A stretch of 64,000 nt of DNA from an uncultured Acidobacteriia bacterium (GCA_903900705.1 CAIUOG010000110.1:62001-126000); one strand, 5' to 3'; counted from the stretch's first letter, positions 8,268-18,799 are shown. Translations and numbers: made by a program. The notes: generated from the sequence alone by a model not told the origin.

Positions 8268-9773
8268 CTATCGCGAACCTTGTGTGGATGCGAGAAAACC
8301 GGCCAGCGGATTCTCCGGCAGCGCCCGCAGCGCCTCAATCACCACGCGCGCATTCAGTTCCGCCCCGGCGCGACTGGTGTGCGTGTGCGGGTCGGCAAAC
8401 AGCGGGTCCACCTTTTCCGGACCCAGCTTGTCATACTCCCGGGCAATGCGTTCATTCAGGTCGAGAAACGGCGTGTGCTCCGTTTTTGCCACCTCCGCCG
8501 CCCAGCCGGCATAGGTTGCCTGGTTCCGCTCAATCCCGCCGTCTTTCCAGATCTTGCGGGGCACCAGCGAACAGATAATCGGCGTGGCGCCCTTCGCGCG
8601 CGCCTCCCGCACATATTGCCGCAGATACCAGCCAAACGTGTGGACGTCCTCATCGCCGGCCTTCTTCGTCTCCGGGCCCGTGCCCGGCAGACTTGACCGG
8701 TACCCGGTCGCGCCATCGAGCGACCCGCCGTCATTATGGCCAAACTGCAGAATCACGAAGTCCCCGGGCTTCATCATCTCCAGAACCTTCTCCCAGTACG
8801 GACCCGTGTAAAACGAGCGGCTGCTGAGGCCGCCGACCGCGCGGTTCACCAGGTTCACCTTTGCTGCATCGAACAGCGGGAAGATCGGCTCGCCCCAGCC
8901 CCATTGACCGTCCGCGCCATCGCCATGCCCGTTGCGGACCGTGGAATCGCCAATCAGAAAGACCGTCGGCAGATCGGATCGCGCGGGCGAGGGCAGATGC
9001 AGCACCGCGAGTGACGGAGCCGCCGGAACCGCCGTGCCTTTGGCGGACAGGAACTGCGCGAGCGGCGAACGAATCCCCTTCAGACCGGCCACCACCAGAC
9101 GGGCGTTCAGGTCCGCGCCCTCCGGGCTGGTGTGCGTGTGATCCACCGGGAACAGCGGCTTCACTTTTTCCTCGCCCATCTTTTCGAAGGCGTCGGCAAT
9201 GATGTTGGTCTGGTCCACGAACGGCACCTTCTCGGCTTCGGCAACCTGTTGCGACCACAGGGCGAACTGGCCGGAACCGCGCTCCACCCGGCCATCCTTC
9301 CAGATGTTCCGCACCGTCAGGGACAGCACAATGGGATGCGCGCCCTTCGCCTTCGCGTCATGAATAAACTTCCGCAGATACCAGCCGAAGGTGTAAATGG
9401 TCTCCCTCTTCCCGTCCGGCATGGTGAATTCCTGCGATTCCTCGCCGATCCCCGGCAGATCGCCCCGCGCCGGCGGTTTATCGGGTGCGCCGCCATCGTT
9501 ATGCCCGAACTGGATCAGCACGTAGTCGTCTTTCCGCAGGTCCGCCGCGATCTTGTCCCAGAGCCCTTCGTTGAGGAACGTCCGCGCGCTGCGTCCGGCC
9601 CGCGCCCGGTTCACGACGTTGATCTTCGCGGCATCGAAATAATCGGCAAACGGGTCGCCCCAGCCTGTGTGTTCCGTGTTGTTCGCCGTGGAATCGCCCG
9701 CGATGAAGACGGTGGGCAGGGCAAGGGCCGGAGCGGCCAGAGACATAGCAAGAATGATTCGCGTCAGCAGCAA
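8268..9773 (-). CDS. Tandem-domain rhamnogalacturonan acetylesterase-like SGNH hydrolase
   Basis: A 501-residue exported protein with two consecutive SGNH/GDSL domains. Domain 1 (about 20-240) has FIAGDSTANN, QFGHNDGG and the block V motif DHTHTSPEG; domain 2 (about 265-495) has FLIGDSTVRN, QFGHNDGG and DPHTHTSRAG. All Ser, Gly, Asn, Asp and His catalytic positions are visible in both copies, so both could be active. The fold matches rhamnogalacturonan acetylesterases, which deacetylate pectin side regions outside the cytoplasm. A signal peptide is present (RIILAMSLAAPALA). Start choice: a TTG codon at 9771-9773 preceded by AGGAGG at 9 nt spacing; the first internal ATG would cut into the signal peptide. 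Probably co-transcribed with the fuconate dehydratase gene. Confidence 0.85.
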   Translation of the reverse strand: MLLTRIILAMSLAAPALALPTVFIAGDSTANNTEHTGWGDPFADYFDAAKINVVNRARAGRSARTFLNEGLWDKIAADLRKDDYVLIQFGHNDGGAPDKPPARGDLPGIGEESQEFTMPDGKRETIYTFGWYLRKFIHDAKAKGAHPIVLSLTVRNIWKDGRVERGSGQFALWSQQVAEAEKVPFVDQTNIIADAFEKMGEEKVKPLFPVDHTHTSPEGADLNARLVVAGLKGIRSPLAQFLSAKGTAVPAAPSLAVLHLPSPARSDLPTVFLIGDSTVRNGHGDGADGQWGWGEPIFPLFDAAKVNLVNRAVGGLSSRSFYTGPYWEKVLEMMKPGDFVILQFGHNDGGSLDGATGYRSSLPGTGPETKKAGDEDVHTFGWYLRQYVREARAKGATPIICSLVPRKIWKDGGIERNQATYAGWAAEVAKTEHTPFLDLNERIAREYDKLGPEKVDPLFADPHTHTSRAGAELNARVVIEALRALPENPLAGFLASTQGSR

Positions 9774-9782
9774 GTAGAAGAT

Positions 9783-9788
9783 CCTCCT
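9783..9788 (-). promoter_or_regulatory. Strong Shine-Dalgarno supporting a TTG start
   Basis: On the minus strand AGGAGG lies 9 nt upstream of the TTG at 9773 and directly after the TAA stop of the nucleotidyltransferase gene. It is the main reason for choosing TTG as the start of the acetylesterase gene. Confidence 0.7.
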
Positions 9789-10868
9789 TTATAGTCGCCC
9801 GGTGCGCCAGTTCCGGTGGCGCAGTTGCCCCGCCGTCACCCAGAAAAGGCTGGCCAGCCGCCGCGCGGCATCGGCGGGCGTGTCCGTCACCTGAAGGTCC
9901 AGAAACCGGCCCCGGAGCCGTTTCGCAAGCGGCTGCTCCTGGCCGAGCCCCGCCGCGCCCGCCATTTCGCGATACAGTCCCTCCGTGAGGCGGCTCTGCA
10001 GCCAGGTAGGTGGCAACGGCGCCTCGGGGTCCACCAGTCGGCGGCCCCAGACCACCTGCATGGAGATGTCGCACAAACGGAACACCCCGACAAAGCGATG
10101 CCGCGTAATCCTTTCGACCACGCTCCGCCGCGTGGTCGACGACGCCGCATCCCACAGCCGCAGGACTTCATAGGAATGGAAGAGTCTGGCGAAGCGGTCA
10201 TTGACCATGTGCAGAATCAGCCCGAAGAGTTCATCGGGCGGATCGAGCGTCAGAACGGAAGGGCCGTTCGGAATCTGGTAAGGCCGGGCCGCAGGAAAGA
10301 ATTCTTCCACCGGCACGCCGAGTACACCGTGATTCAGCCGGAAATGCAGTTCCACCCGGTATCGGCGCTCATGCCCGAAGACCAGATGGTGCTCCGTTCG
10401 AAGTGCCTCCGTCACCGAAGATCGCAGCGTATAGCCGGCCTCCCGCAGAGCCCGCCCGGCGGCATGCAGATCCGCCGTTCGAACCGCGAGGTCGAGATCC
10501 CCCGAGGGCTTCCGCAGAAATGGCGGCGAATAATGCCGGCGAGCCAGCACGGGCCCCTTCAGCGCGAGACACGGCACACCGGCGCGATCAAGCAGCGTGA
10601 CCAGTTCGGCAACCTCTCCCAGCGCCCGGTCGTGCAGGCGCCAGCTGGAAGTCAGGACTTCATCGCACCAAACCCGCTGCTCCGCCGTCGCGTGCCTGCG
10701 CGCAAGAAAGGCGACCATGGAGCGCAAACCTTCCCGGTCTGAATCCTCCCGCAACCGCTGCCAGGTGGATGGCGCGCAAAGCCGCTGCCAGTCGGGGCTG
10801 CCGGAAAGGACTTCGACAAGAAGATCGTGAGAAGGCTTTGACGGCATGCGCGGGACGCTAAGTTCCAT
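9789..10868 (-). CDS. Nucleotidyltransferase family protein (NTP_transf_5-like)
   Basis: A 359-residue protein of the uncharacterised nucleotidyltransferase type (PF14907-like). The core is visible as LDRAGVPCLALKGPVLA followed by KPSGDLDLAVRTADL, giving the D-x-D metal-binding pair of a minimal nucleotidyltransferase. A second half is rich in His and Arg (EHHLVFGHERRYRVELHFRLNH). Family members often sit in polysaccharide or lasso-peptide loci, and the substrate is not known. Its TAA stop abuts the ribosome binding site of the acetylesterase gene, so it heads a three-gene minus-strand operon. Its start is about 31 bp from the likely start of the divergent M20 peptidase gene. Confidence 0.75.
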   Translation of the reverse strand: MELSVPRMPSKPSHDLLVEVLSGSPDWQRLCAPSTWQRLREDSDREGLRSMVAFLARRHATAEQRVWCDEVLTSSWRLHDRALGEVAELVTLLDRAGVPCLALKGPVLARRHYSPPFLRKPSGDLDLAVRTADLHAAGRALREAGYTLRSSVTEALRTEHHLVFGHERRYRVELHFRLNHGVLGVPVEEFFPAARPYQIPNGPSVLTLDPPDELFGLILHMVNDRFARLFHSYEVLRLWDAASSTTRRSVVERITRHRFVGVFRLCDISMQVVWGRRLVDPEAPLPPTWLQSRLTEGLYREMAGAAGLGQEQPLAKRLRGRFLDLQVTDTPADAARRLASLFWVTAGQLRHRNWRTGRL

Positions 10869-10887
10869 ACTAGCTACACCGAACGGC

Positions 10888-10893
10888 TACACT
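10888..10893 (+). promoter_or_regulatory. Possible -10 element of a leaderless transcript (TACACT)
   Basis: TACACT ends 6 nt before the GTG chosen as start of the M20 peptidase gene. No Shine-Dalgarno is present between them. The location lies in the short gap between divergent genes, where a promoter is required. Confidence 0.35.
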
Positions 10894-10899
10894 GAAGCA

Positions 10900-12141
10900 G
10901 TGGCGGCCAATCTCTTTCCCGCGGCCGCGGCAGTCGGCGAACTGGCCGAGCGCCCCGGCATCCGCGAGGCGCTTCAATGGTTTACGCGAGAAAAGCAGTG
11001 GGTGAACGACATTCATCTGCAGCTTTGCCGCGTCCCCGCGCCTACCTTCCTTGAACAGCAGCGCGCGGAGTGGATGGCTTCGAATTTTCGTGCGCTCGGC
11101 TGGCACACCGGCATCGACCGCGCCGGTAACGTGCTCGCTTCGCTGGACGCCGATCCCGTTGGTCCGCTCATCGCCGCCACCGCCCATCTCGACACCGTTC
11201 TCGCGCCCCGCACGAAAGAGGATATTTCCGTGGATCGCGACGGCGATTTCCGCGGCCCCGGCGTTTCCGACAACGGCGCGGGCCTGGCTGGTCTGCTCGC
11301 CCTCGCCAAAGCCATCAAATCCACGCCGCAGACGCCCCAAATTTGGCGGCGGCTCCTGCTGGTCGCCAACGTCGGCGAAGAGGGCGAAGGCAATCTGCGC
11401 GGGATGCGCCACCTCTGCAGTCAGCCGGACCTGTTGCGGCGCATCAAAACGTTTTTGATTCTGGACGGCGCCGCCATTGACCACATCACCTGCCAGGCGC
11501 TCGGCAGCCGCCGCTTCGAAGTCACCGTCTCCGGCAACGGCGGCCACAGCTGGAGTGATTTCGGCATCGGCAACCCCGTCCACGCCCTGAGCCGCGCCAT
11601 GGCGTCGTTCGTGGACACCCGTCCGGTGGATCCCCGCGCCACGCCAAAGGTGGCCGTCAACGTGGGCATCATCGAAGGCGGCACCAGCATCAACGCGATT
11701 CCGGCCACCGCGCGCGCCAAAGTCGATATCCGGTCGGAGAGCAACGAGCGCATTGACGATCTGGTCGCCGCGCTGCACGCCGCCGTCAGCCGCGCCGAAG
11801 ATATTGAAAACAATCGCGCGGTTTCCTGCCGCGTCAGCGCGCGGGTGAAGGAAATCGGCAGCCGGCCGGCGGCGCGCCTCGCCCCGGATGCGGCGGTGCT
11901 CGGCTTCCTGCGGGCCGTGGATTCTCATCTCGGCATCCGCGCCCGCCTCGACTGCGCTTCGACCGACGCCAATATTCCCCTGTCCCTGGGTGTTCCCGCC
12001 GTCTCCATCGGCGCGGGCGGCCAGGGCGGCGGCGCGCACACCACCGGCGAATGGTACCGGCCTGATGGCCGCGACCTGGGCCTGAAACGTATCTTCCTCA
12101 CGGCGGCGCTGCTGCTCGGGAGCACTGAAACACCCGAATGA
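10900..12141 (+). CDS. M20 family metallopeptidase (peptidase T/CPG2-like)
   Basis: About 413 residues from a GTG start. The family comprises two-zinc amino- and carboxypeptidases or deacylases. Metal and catalytic motifs are visible: AATAHLDTVLAPRT (first His and Asp), PGVSDNGAGLAG (bridging Asp), NVGEEGEGNLRG (catalytic Glu pair) and GGGAHTTGEWY (late His). A lid/dimerisation domain begins around SRRFEVTVSGNGGHSW. The ORF track opens at 10846, but that would overlap the divergent nucleotidyltransferase start; the GTG at 10900 with a -10-like TACACT 6 nt upstream is preferred. No signal peptide, so cytoplasmic. The gene overlaps the EamA transporter gene by 4 bp (ATGA), suggesting that transport and hydrolysis are coupled, possibly of the same compound. 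Confidence 0.85.
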   Translation: MAANLFPAAAAVGELAERPGIREALQWFTREKQWVNDIHLQLCRVPAPTFLEQQRAEWMASNFRALGWHTGIDRAGNVLASLDADPVGPLIAATAHLDTVLAPRTKEDISVDRDGDFRGPGVSDNGAGLAGLLALAKAIKSTPQTPQIWRRLLLVANVGEEGEGNLRGMRHLCSQPDLLRRIKTFLILDGAAIDHITCQALGSRRFEVTVSGNGGHSWSDFGIGNPVHALSRAMASFVDTRPVDPRATPKVAVNVGIIEGGTSINAIPATARAKVDIRSESNERIDDLVAALHAAVSRAEDIENNRAVSCRVSARVKEIGSRPAARLAPDAAVLGFLRAVDSHLGIRARLDCASTDANIPLSLGVPAVSIGAGGQGGGAHTTGEWYRPDGRDLGLKRIFLTAALLLGSTETPE

Positions 12142-13031
12142 AGCCCCGTCTGCGAGCCGAACTCGCGCTGGCCGTTGTCACAGTCATCTGGGGCTCGACG
12201 TTCGTCCTGGTCAAATCGGCCCTTGCCGAAATCTCGACGTTTCTTTTCCTCACGCTGCGGTTTGCCGTGGCGGCGCTCGCGCTTTTCGCGATCTATCGCG
12301 GCTCCCTGAAGCGCAACGGAATCCTGCCGGGCATCTTCGCCGGCTGCCTGCTTTTCGCCGCTTACGTCTTCCAGACGCTGGGCCTCGAACTGACCACGCC
12401 TTCGAAATCAGCCTTTCTCACGGGACTTTCGATCCCGATGGTACCTTTGGCCAGTTCGCTCGTCTACAGGGTTAGACCAAGGCTCCCGGAGGTCCTCGGG
12501 ATCCTGACAGCCACGTTCGGTATGGCGCTCATGACACTGCCCCCGGGCAGATTCGAAATCAGCCACGGTGACTTTCTCAGCTTTCTCTGCGCGGTGGTTT
12601 TCGCCCTGCACATTGTGGTGGTGAGCCATTACTCCTCGCCCGCGACCGGGCAGGAGAGCGGCTTCCGGACGGTGGCGGTATTACAGGTGGCGACGGCGGC
12701 GGCGCTCGGATTGGGTTCGCTTTTTCTTTTTGAGCCGGTCCGGTTTCACCCGACGCCCCGTGTGGCAATCGCCGTGCTGATTACAGGCCTTTTCGCCACT
12801 GCGCTGGCCTTTACAACCATGGCCTGGGCGCAGCAGTACACCACGGCCACCCGGTCCGCGCTGATCTTTTCGCTGGAACCGGTGGTCGCCTGGTTCACCT
12901 CCTGGGCGTTGACGGGGGAATCGCTGGCCCTCCGCGGACAACTGGGAGCCGCCCTGATTCTGGCGGGTGTCCTGATGGTGGAACTCCGTTTCGGCGGAAA
13001 TGAAACGGTGGGCGGGAGTACGGCATCTTAA
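12138..13031 (+). CDS. EamA/DMT family transporter
   Basis: A 297-residue inner-membrane protein with about ten hydrophobic helices and the internal duplication of EamA (drug/metabolite transporter) proteins. The first repeat opens with LAVVTVIWGSTFVLVKSAL and FLFLTLRFAVAALALFAIYR; the second includes VAIAVLITGLFATALAFTTMAWAQQYTTATRSALIFSLEPVVAWFTSW, a typical EamA ending. Such proteins export or import small metabolites; the substrate is not predictable. Start codon overlaps the stop of the M20 peptidase gene, indicating coupled translation. Confidence 0.9.
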   Translation: MKPRLRAELALAVVTVIWGSTFVLVKSALAEISTFLFLTLRFAVAALALFAIYRGSLKRNGILPGIFAGCLLFAAYVFQTLGLELTTPSKSAFLTGLSIPMVPLASSLVYRVRPRLPEVLGILTATFGMALMTLPPGRFEISHGDFLSFLCAVVFALHIVVVSHYSSPATGQESGFRTVAVLQVATAAALGLGSLFLFEPVRFHPTPRVAIAVLITGLFATALAFTTMAWAQQYTTATRSALIFSLEPVVAWFTSWALTGESLALRGQLGAALILAGVLMVELRFGGNETVGGSTAS

Positions 13032-13047
13032 TGTTGGACCGCGGAAT

Positions 13048-13065
13048 CCTGACAGCGGCGTCAGG
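13048..13065. promoter_or_regulatory. Inverted repeat upstream of the HtrA-like protease gene
   Basis: CCTGAC and GTCAGG form a perfect 6-bp inverted repeat with a 6-bp spacer. It lies directly upstream of TATACAAT (13067-13074), a plausible -10 for the protease gene that starts at 13115. It could be an activator or repressor site, or a weak terminator of the EamA gene, since it falls 16 bp after that stop; there is no immediate T-run. Confidence 0.3.
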
Positions 13066-13114
13066 GTATACAATTTTGGTAACTGCGCAAATTTACAGGA
13101 GTTAGTCAACAACC

Positions 13115-14758
<1,644 letters not shown>

Positions 14759-14780
14759 CAGACCGAACGCGTACAATAAC

Positions 14781-14814
14781 AGGGGCCGGGTTGTTTTTCC
14801 ACAACCCGGCCCCT
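14781..14814 (+). terminator. Rho-independent terminator after the HtrA-like gene
   Basis: A perfect 13-bp stem, AGGGGCCGGGTTG pairing with CAACCCGGCCCCT around an 8-nt loop, lies 22 bp after the protease stop. It is followed by gcttcgtttt, a weak T-rich tail. The next gene starts 15 bp beyond, within that tail. Confidence 0.85.
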
Positions 14815-14828
14815 GCTTCGTTTTCACT

Positions 14829-15383
14829 ATGAAATTCCCGCACTGGATCCTGATCTTCGGTCTGTTTACCGGCTGCTTTGCCGCCACGCCGGCTAACCAG
14901 CCCGCCGCGAAGAAGACGAACGCACCGAAGGCAACTCCCAAATCAGCTCCGAAGGCAGCCCCCAAAACCGCCACTAAAGCCGCCGGCAACACGAAGGCGG
15001 CCCCGAAAACGGCGGCACGTAAACCGGCCGCGAAGCCCGGCGTGAAAACCGCCGCCAGAGGCAAGGGTCCGGCCCGCCCGGTCGCGTCGACCTGGCGCAG
15101 CCGGCAGGCGGTCCCCACCCCGGAGCGCTACAAAGAAATCCAGGAAGCGCTGGCTTCGAAGGGCTACCTGAAATCCGAGCCGAACGGCGTCTGGGACGCG
15201 CAGTCGCAGGACGCCATGAAGCAGTTTCAGAACGACCACCAGCTCACGCCCACGGGAAAACTCAGCGCCGCGTCCCTCATCGGGCTCGGACTCGGTCCGA
15301 AGAACAGCTCCGACCCGGCGGTGCTCCCGCCACCGACCAGCCCAACCTCAACCAACCCGCCCGCCGAAACACCCCGCCCCTGA
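14829..15383 (+). CDS. Exported peptidoglycan-binding domain protein
   Basis: 184 residues from the ATG at 14829; the longer ORF in the track runs back through the terminator and is not credible. A signal peptide ([15 protein letters not shown]) ends near a cysteine that could be a weak lipobox. A long Ala/Lys/Pro-rich, strongly basic linker follows (about 22-85). A PG_binding_1 domain is visible as [46 protein letters not shown] (about 97-150). The tail is Pro/Ser/Thr-rich. It probably binds cell-wall glycan in the periplasm; no catalytic domain is attached. Confidence 0.8.
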   Translation: MKFPHWILIFGLFTGCFAATPANQPAAKKTNAPKATPKSAPKAAPKTATKAAGNTKAAPKTAARKPAAKPGVKTAARGKGPARPVASTWRSRQAVPTPERYKEIQEALASKGYLKSEPNGVWDAQSQDAMKQFQNDHQLTPTGKLSAASLIGLGLGPKNSSDPAVLPPPTSPTSTNPPAETPRP

Positions 15384-15430
15384 TCCCGAAGTTTCCCCCA
15401 TCCACCCTCCCCCGGTGGGAACATAGAAGT

Positions 15431-16549
15431 ATGGTCATTGGCGTTCCGAAGGAAATCAAAGATCACGAAACGCGCGTCGGACTTGTTCCGAGCGCAGTCG
15501 CGGCATTGTGCGAGGCAGGCCACACCGTCCTCGTCGAAACCCAGGCTGGCGAAGCCAGCACGCTCCACGATGAGGAATACTCTCACGCCGGAGCCCGAAT
15601 CGTCACCAAAGCGGCCCAGGTCTGGAATGAGGCCGAACTGGTGGTCAAAGTGAAAGAACCCCAGTCTGCCGAATATCAGTTCTTCCGGCCCGGCCTCACC
15701 CTTTTCACCTACCTGCACCTTGCGCCCCTGCCCGACCTCACCGAACAACTGGTGAAGTACGGCGTGAGCGGCGTGGCCTATGAAACCATCGTGGAGCGCG
15801 ACGGTTCCCTGCCTCTGCTCACCCCGATGAGCGAAGTGGCGGGTCGAATGTCCGTACAGGTGGGCGCGCAGTATCTGGAGCGTCCGAACGGCGGCCGCGG
15901 CATCCTGCTCGGCGGCGTGCCGGGCGTGGCCCCGGCCAACGTTGCCATCATTGGCGGCGGTGTCGTGGGTACCAACGCAGCCAAAATCGCCCATGGCATG
16001 GGCGCGCACGTCACCATCATCGATAAAAACCTCAATCGCCTGCGGGAACTGGACGACATCTTTAACGGCATGGTCGTCACGCTCGCCTCGAATACCTACA
16101 CCATTGCCGAAACGCTGCGGCATGCGGACCTCGTGATCGGCGGAGTCCTGATTCCCGGCGCAGCGGCGCCGAAGCTGGTACGCCGGGACATGATCGCGAA
16201 GATGAAGCGCGGCTCTGTGGTGGTGGACGTGGCAATCGATCAGGGCGGCTGCTTTGAAACCTCCCACGCCACTACGCACACCGACCCCATCTATTTCGTC
16301 GACAAAGTCCTGCACTACTGCGTTTCCAATATGCCCGCCGCGGTGCCGCACACCTCCACCTTCGCCCTCACCAATGCGACGTTCCCGTACCTGCAGGCGC
16401 TGGCCAATCTGGGCCTCGGGAAGGCCTGTCTCGCACACAAAGGGCTGGCGGCCGGTGTGAATACCTACAAAGGTGAGATCACCAACGAAGCGGTGGCTGA
16501 ATCCCAGGGCCGCGCGTGGAAATCACTGGAATCGCTGCTCGAAAACTGA
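15431..16549 (+). CDS. ald: Alanine dehydrogenase
   Basis: A 372-residue NAD-dependent enzyme that interconverts L-alanine with pyruvate and ammonia. The N-terminal signature [23 protein letters not shown], the substrate-site region [10 protein letters not shown], and the Rossmann motif [27 protein letters not shown] (about 175-201) are all standard. Length matches the family. It is followed one base later by a short-chain acyl-CoA dehydrogenase gene on the same strand, so both are likely co-transcribed. The exact upstream promoter was not resolved. Confidence 0.95.
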   Translation: MVIGVPKEIKDHETRVGLVPSAVAALCEAGHTVLVETQAGEASTLHDEEYSHAGARIVTKAAQVWNEAELVVKVKEPQSAEYQFFRPGLTLFTYLHLAPLPDLTEQLVKYGVSGVAYETIVERDGSLPLLTPMSEVAGRMSVQVGAQYLERPNGGRGILLGGVPGVAPANVAIIGGGVVGTNAAKIAHGMGAHVTIIDKNLNRLRELDDIFNGMVVTLASNTYTIAETLRHADLVIGGVLIPGAAAPKLVRRDMIAKMKRGSVVVDVAIDQGGCFETSHATTHTDPIYFVDKVLHYCVSNMPAAVPHTSTFALTNATFPYLQALANLGLGKACLAHKGLAAGVNTYKGEITNEAVAESQGRAWKSLESLLEN

Positions 16550-16550
16550 C

Positions 16551-17690
16551 ATGCCGCTGACTCATCTGAATGAGGACGAACAACTCTTTCGCGATACCGT
16601 CCGGCGGTTCGCGAAAGAGCAGATTGTGCCCCTCGTCCGCGAAATGGACGATGCCGCCCTGCTCAACAAAGCCCTGCTCAAACAGCTTTTCGAACTGGGG
16701 CTGATGGGGATTGAGATCCCGGAGGAGTTCGGCGGCCAGGGTGGGAATTTCTTCCAGTGCGTACTCGCCATTGAGGAACTCTCGGCGGTCGATCCCGCCG
16801 TTGGCGTGGTGGCGGACGTGCAGAATACCATCGTCAACAACGCGATTGTGCGCTGGGGCTCCGGCGACCTGCGGTCCCGTTATCTGCCCCGTCTGGCCGC
16901 CGACACGGTGGGCGCGTACGCGCTTTCGGAGGCGGGTTCCGGGTCAGACGCCTTCGCGCTCGCCACCACGGCGACCGATGACGGCGACCACTACCTGCTG
17001 AACGGGCGCAAGCTCTGGATCAGCAATGCGGCCGAAGCGGGCATCTTCGTTCTGTTCGCCAATGCGAACCCCGCTGCCGGATACCGCGGCATTACCGCCT
17101 TTCTGGTGGATCGCGGCCTCCCCGGCTTCCGTGTGGGCAGGAAGGAAGACAAGGTCGGGCTGCGCGCGTCTTCCACCTGCGAACTGATTCTGGATAACTG
17201 CCGGGTTCCCAAAGCAAACGTACTCGGCGAGGTTGGCAAGGGCTACAAGATCGCGATTGAAACGCTCAACGAGGGGCGCATCGGCATTGGCGCGCAGATG
17301 ATCGGGCTGGCCCAGGGCGCGCTTGACCATGCCATCCGCTACGCGAAACAGCGGAAGCAGTTCGGCCAGCCGATTGCCTCGTTCCAGGGCGTGCAGTTCG
17401 ACCTCGCGAAGATGGCGACCGAACTCGAAGCGGCAAGGCTGCTGGTGTATAATGCCGCGCGGCTGCGCGACGCCGGTCTGCCGTTCCTCAAGGAAGCGGC
17501 GATGGCCAAGTGGTTCTCGTCGGAAGTGGCGGAGAAGGTGGCGTCGAAGTCCATTGAGATCCACGGAGGCGTGGGCGTGACAAAAGACTACCCCGTGGAG
17601 AAGCTCTGGCGCGATTCCAAGATCGGCCGGATCTACGAAGGAACCAGTAACATTCAACTGCTGACAATCGCTAAGAAACTGATAGGCTGA
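16551..17690 (+). CDS. Acyl-CoA dehydrogenase (short/branched-chain type)
   Basis: A 379-residue FAD enzyme of fatty-acid or branched-chain amino-acid oxidation. Motifs in order are AYALSEAGSGSDAFALATTA (about 122-141), LNGRKLWISNAAEAG, QIHGGVGVTKDYPVE-like region and RDSKIGRIYEGTSNIQ, whose Glu is the usual catalytic base of short-chain and butyryl-type enzymes. It starts one base after the alanine dehydrogenase stop; the track ORF from 16473 runs into that gene and is not used. It differs in subtype from the ACAD10/11-like enzyme at the window start. Confidence 0.93.
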   Translation: MPLTHLNEDEQLFRDTVRRFAKEQIVPLVREMDDAALLNKALLKQLFELGLMGIEIPEEFGGQGGNFFQCVLAIEELSAVDPAVGVVADVQNTIVNNAIVRWGSGDLRSRYLPRLAADTVGAYALSEAGSGSDAFALATTATDDGDHYLLNGRKLWISNAAEAGIFVLFANANPAAGYRGITAFLVDRGLPGFRVGRKEDKVGLRASSTCELILDNCRVPKANVLGEVGKGYKIAIETLNEGRIGIGAQMIGLAQGALDHAIRYAKQRKQFGQPIASFQGVQFDLAKMATELEAARLLVYNAARLRDAGLPFLKEAAMAKWFSSEVAEKVASKSIEIHGGVGVTKDYPVEKLWRDSKIGRIYEGTSNIQLLTIAKKLIG

Positions 17691-17718
17691 TTCGAACGTC
17701 TTTTTGAGGAGATTTCCT

Positions 17719-18483
17719 ATGCGCACTCTGCTGATCCGTTCTCTTTTGCTTGCCACCCTGGGCGGCGCGCTCCCGGCTTTTGCGGCCGACCCCGGGCCGG
17801 ACGAGATCATCCGCAGATTCGCGGCCAAGGAAGCCGAATTCCGCAAGGCGCGCGAAAACTACACCTACCGCCAGTCGCTCAAGTTCGAGGAACTGGACCC
17901 CGATGGGCGCATGGTGCAGGGCAAGTGGGAACTCACTTCGGACATCATTTTCGGCCCCAATAAGCAGCGCGTGGAAAAGGTGGTCTACGCGCCGATGATG
18001 ACGCTGCACCTGGCGATTACTCCTCAGGACGAACAGGATCTGCGCAGCGTGCAGCCCTTTGTGCTCACCACCGAGGACATCGGCAAGTACAACATCGACT
18101 ACATCGGCAAGGAAAACGCCGACGAAATTCCCTGCTACACCTTCAACGTGCGGCCCAAAACCATGGTCAAGGGGGAACGCTACTTTGAAGGCAAGATCTG
18201 GGTGGACGACCGCGATTTCCAGATCGTGAAGACCTTCGGGAAGGGCGTGGGGCTGCTGAAGAAGAACGAGGACAACCAGTTCCCGAAGTTCGAAACCTAC
18301 CGCCAGCAGATTGACGGCAAATACTGGTTCCCCGTCTACACTCATGCCGATGACGTCCTGCACTTCCGCGACAGCGACCAGCGCATCCGGATGGTTGTCA
18401 AGTATCAGAACTACAAACGGTTCGGCGCGGAGACGAGCGTCACATTCGGCGACGAAGTGCCGGAAACGCCCAAAAAGCCTTAG
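17719..18483 (+). CDS. Outer-membrane lipoprotein-sorting (LolA-like) exported protein
   Basis: 254 residues from the ATG at 17719, supported by GAGGAG 8-9 nt upstream; the TTG at 17704 in the track lies within that leader. A signal peptide (IRSLLLATLGGALPAFAA) is followed by an early segment with EFRKARENYTYRQSLKFEEL. The body resembles LolA/LolB-fold proteins that carry lipids or lipoproteins across the periplasm (FNVRPKTMVKGERYFEGKIWVDDRDFQIVKT and GKYWFPVYTHADDVLHF). The precise cargo is unknown; such solitary LolA-like proteins are common in Acidobacteria. Confidence 0.7.
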   Translation: MRTLLIRSLLLATLGGALPAFAADPGPDEIIRRFAAKEAEFRKARENYTYRQSLKFEELDPDGRMVQGKWELTSDIIFGPNKQRVEKVVYAPMMTLHLAITPQDEQDLRSVQPFVLTTEDIGKYNIDYIGKENADEIPCYTFNVRPKTMVKGERYFEGKIWVDDRDFQIVKTFGKGVGLLKKNEDNQFPKFETYRQQIDGKYWFPVYTHADDVLHFRDSDQRIRMVVKYQNYKRFGAETSVTFGDEVPETPKKP

Positions 18484-18492
18484 CCGGGACGG

Positions 18493-18498
18493 TACAAT
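18493..18498 (+). promoter_or_regulatory. Possible -10 element of a leaderless transcript (TACAAT)
   Basis: TACAAT ends 8 nt before the ATG of the CDGSH protein gene with no Shine-Dalgarno in between. The arrangement matches other -10-like hexamers in this window. Confidence 0.35.
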
Positions 18499-18506
18499 CA
18501 ACAGAC

Positions 18507-18740
18507 ATGGCTGCTACGAAAATTACGGTAAACAACAACGGTTCCATCCGCGTGGAAGGCGACTTCGAGATCTGCGACCCGACGGGCGCGGCATTTGGTC
18601 TGGGGGGACGCACGGTGATCGGTCTCTGCCGCTGTGGCCTTTCCGCCAACAAACCTTTCTGCGACGGCGCGCATGCCCGTCAGGGCTTTCAGGATCCGGT
18701 AGTCGCGCGCGACCTGCCGGAACCCAAACCCAAAGCCTGA
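18507..18740 (+). CDS. CDGSH iron-sulfur domain protein
   Basis: A 77-residue protein carrying one complete CDGSH-type motif, CRCGLSANKPFCDGAH, which gives the three cysteines and one histidine that bind a redox-active 2Fe-2S cluster. This is the bacterial, soluble form with a single domain and no membrane anchor. Role is likely electron or cluster transfer; no partner is evident from context. The gene is followed by a strong terminator, so it is either monocistronic or the end of the preceding unit. Confidence 0.93.
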   Translation: MAATKITVNNNGSIRVEGDFEICDPTGAAFGLGGRTVIGLCRCGLSANKPFCDGAHARQGFQDPVVARDLPEPKPKA

Positions 18741-18770
18741 AGTCCGGCGGATGTCAACCCGCCGTTTTTG

Positions 18771-18799
18771 AGAAGCCCGGCCAATGGGGCCGGGCTTCT
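18771..18799 (+). terminator. Rho-independent terminator after the CDGSH gene
   Basis: A perfect 12-bp stem AGAAGCCCGGCC / GGCCGGGCTTCT with a 5-nt loop is followed by ttcgtt. It lies 30 bp beyond the CDGSH stop and separates that gene from the TonB-dependent receptor. Confidence 0.85.

Noticed and set aside
16473-16550. Extended N-terminus of the acyl-CoA dehydrogenase in the ORF track
   Set aside because: The added codons lie inside the alanine dehydrogenase gene and do not match the family; the ATG at 16551 gives the standard length.
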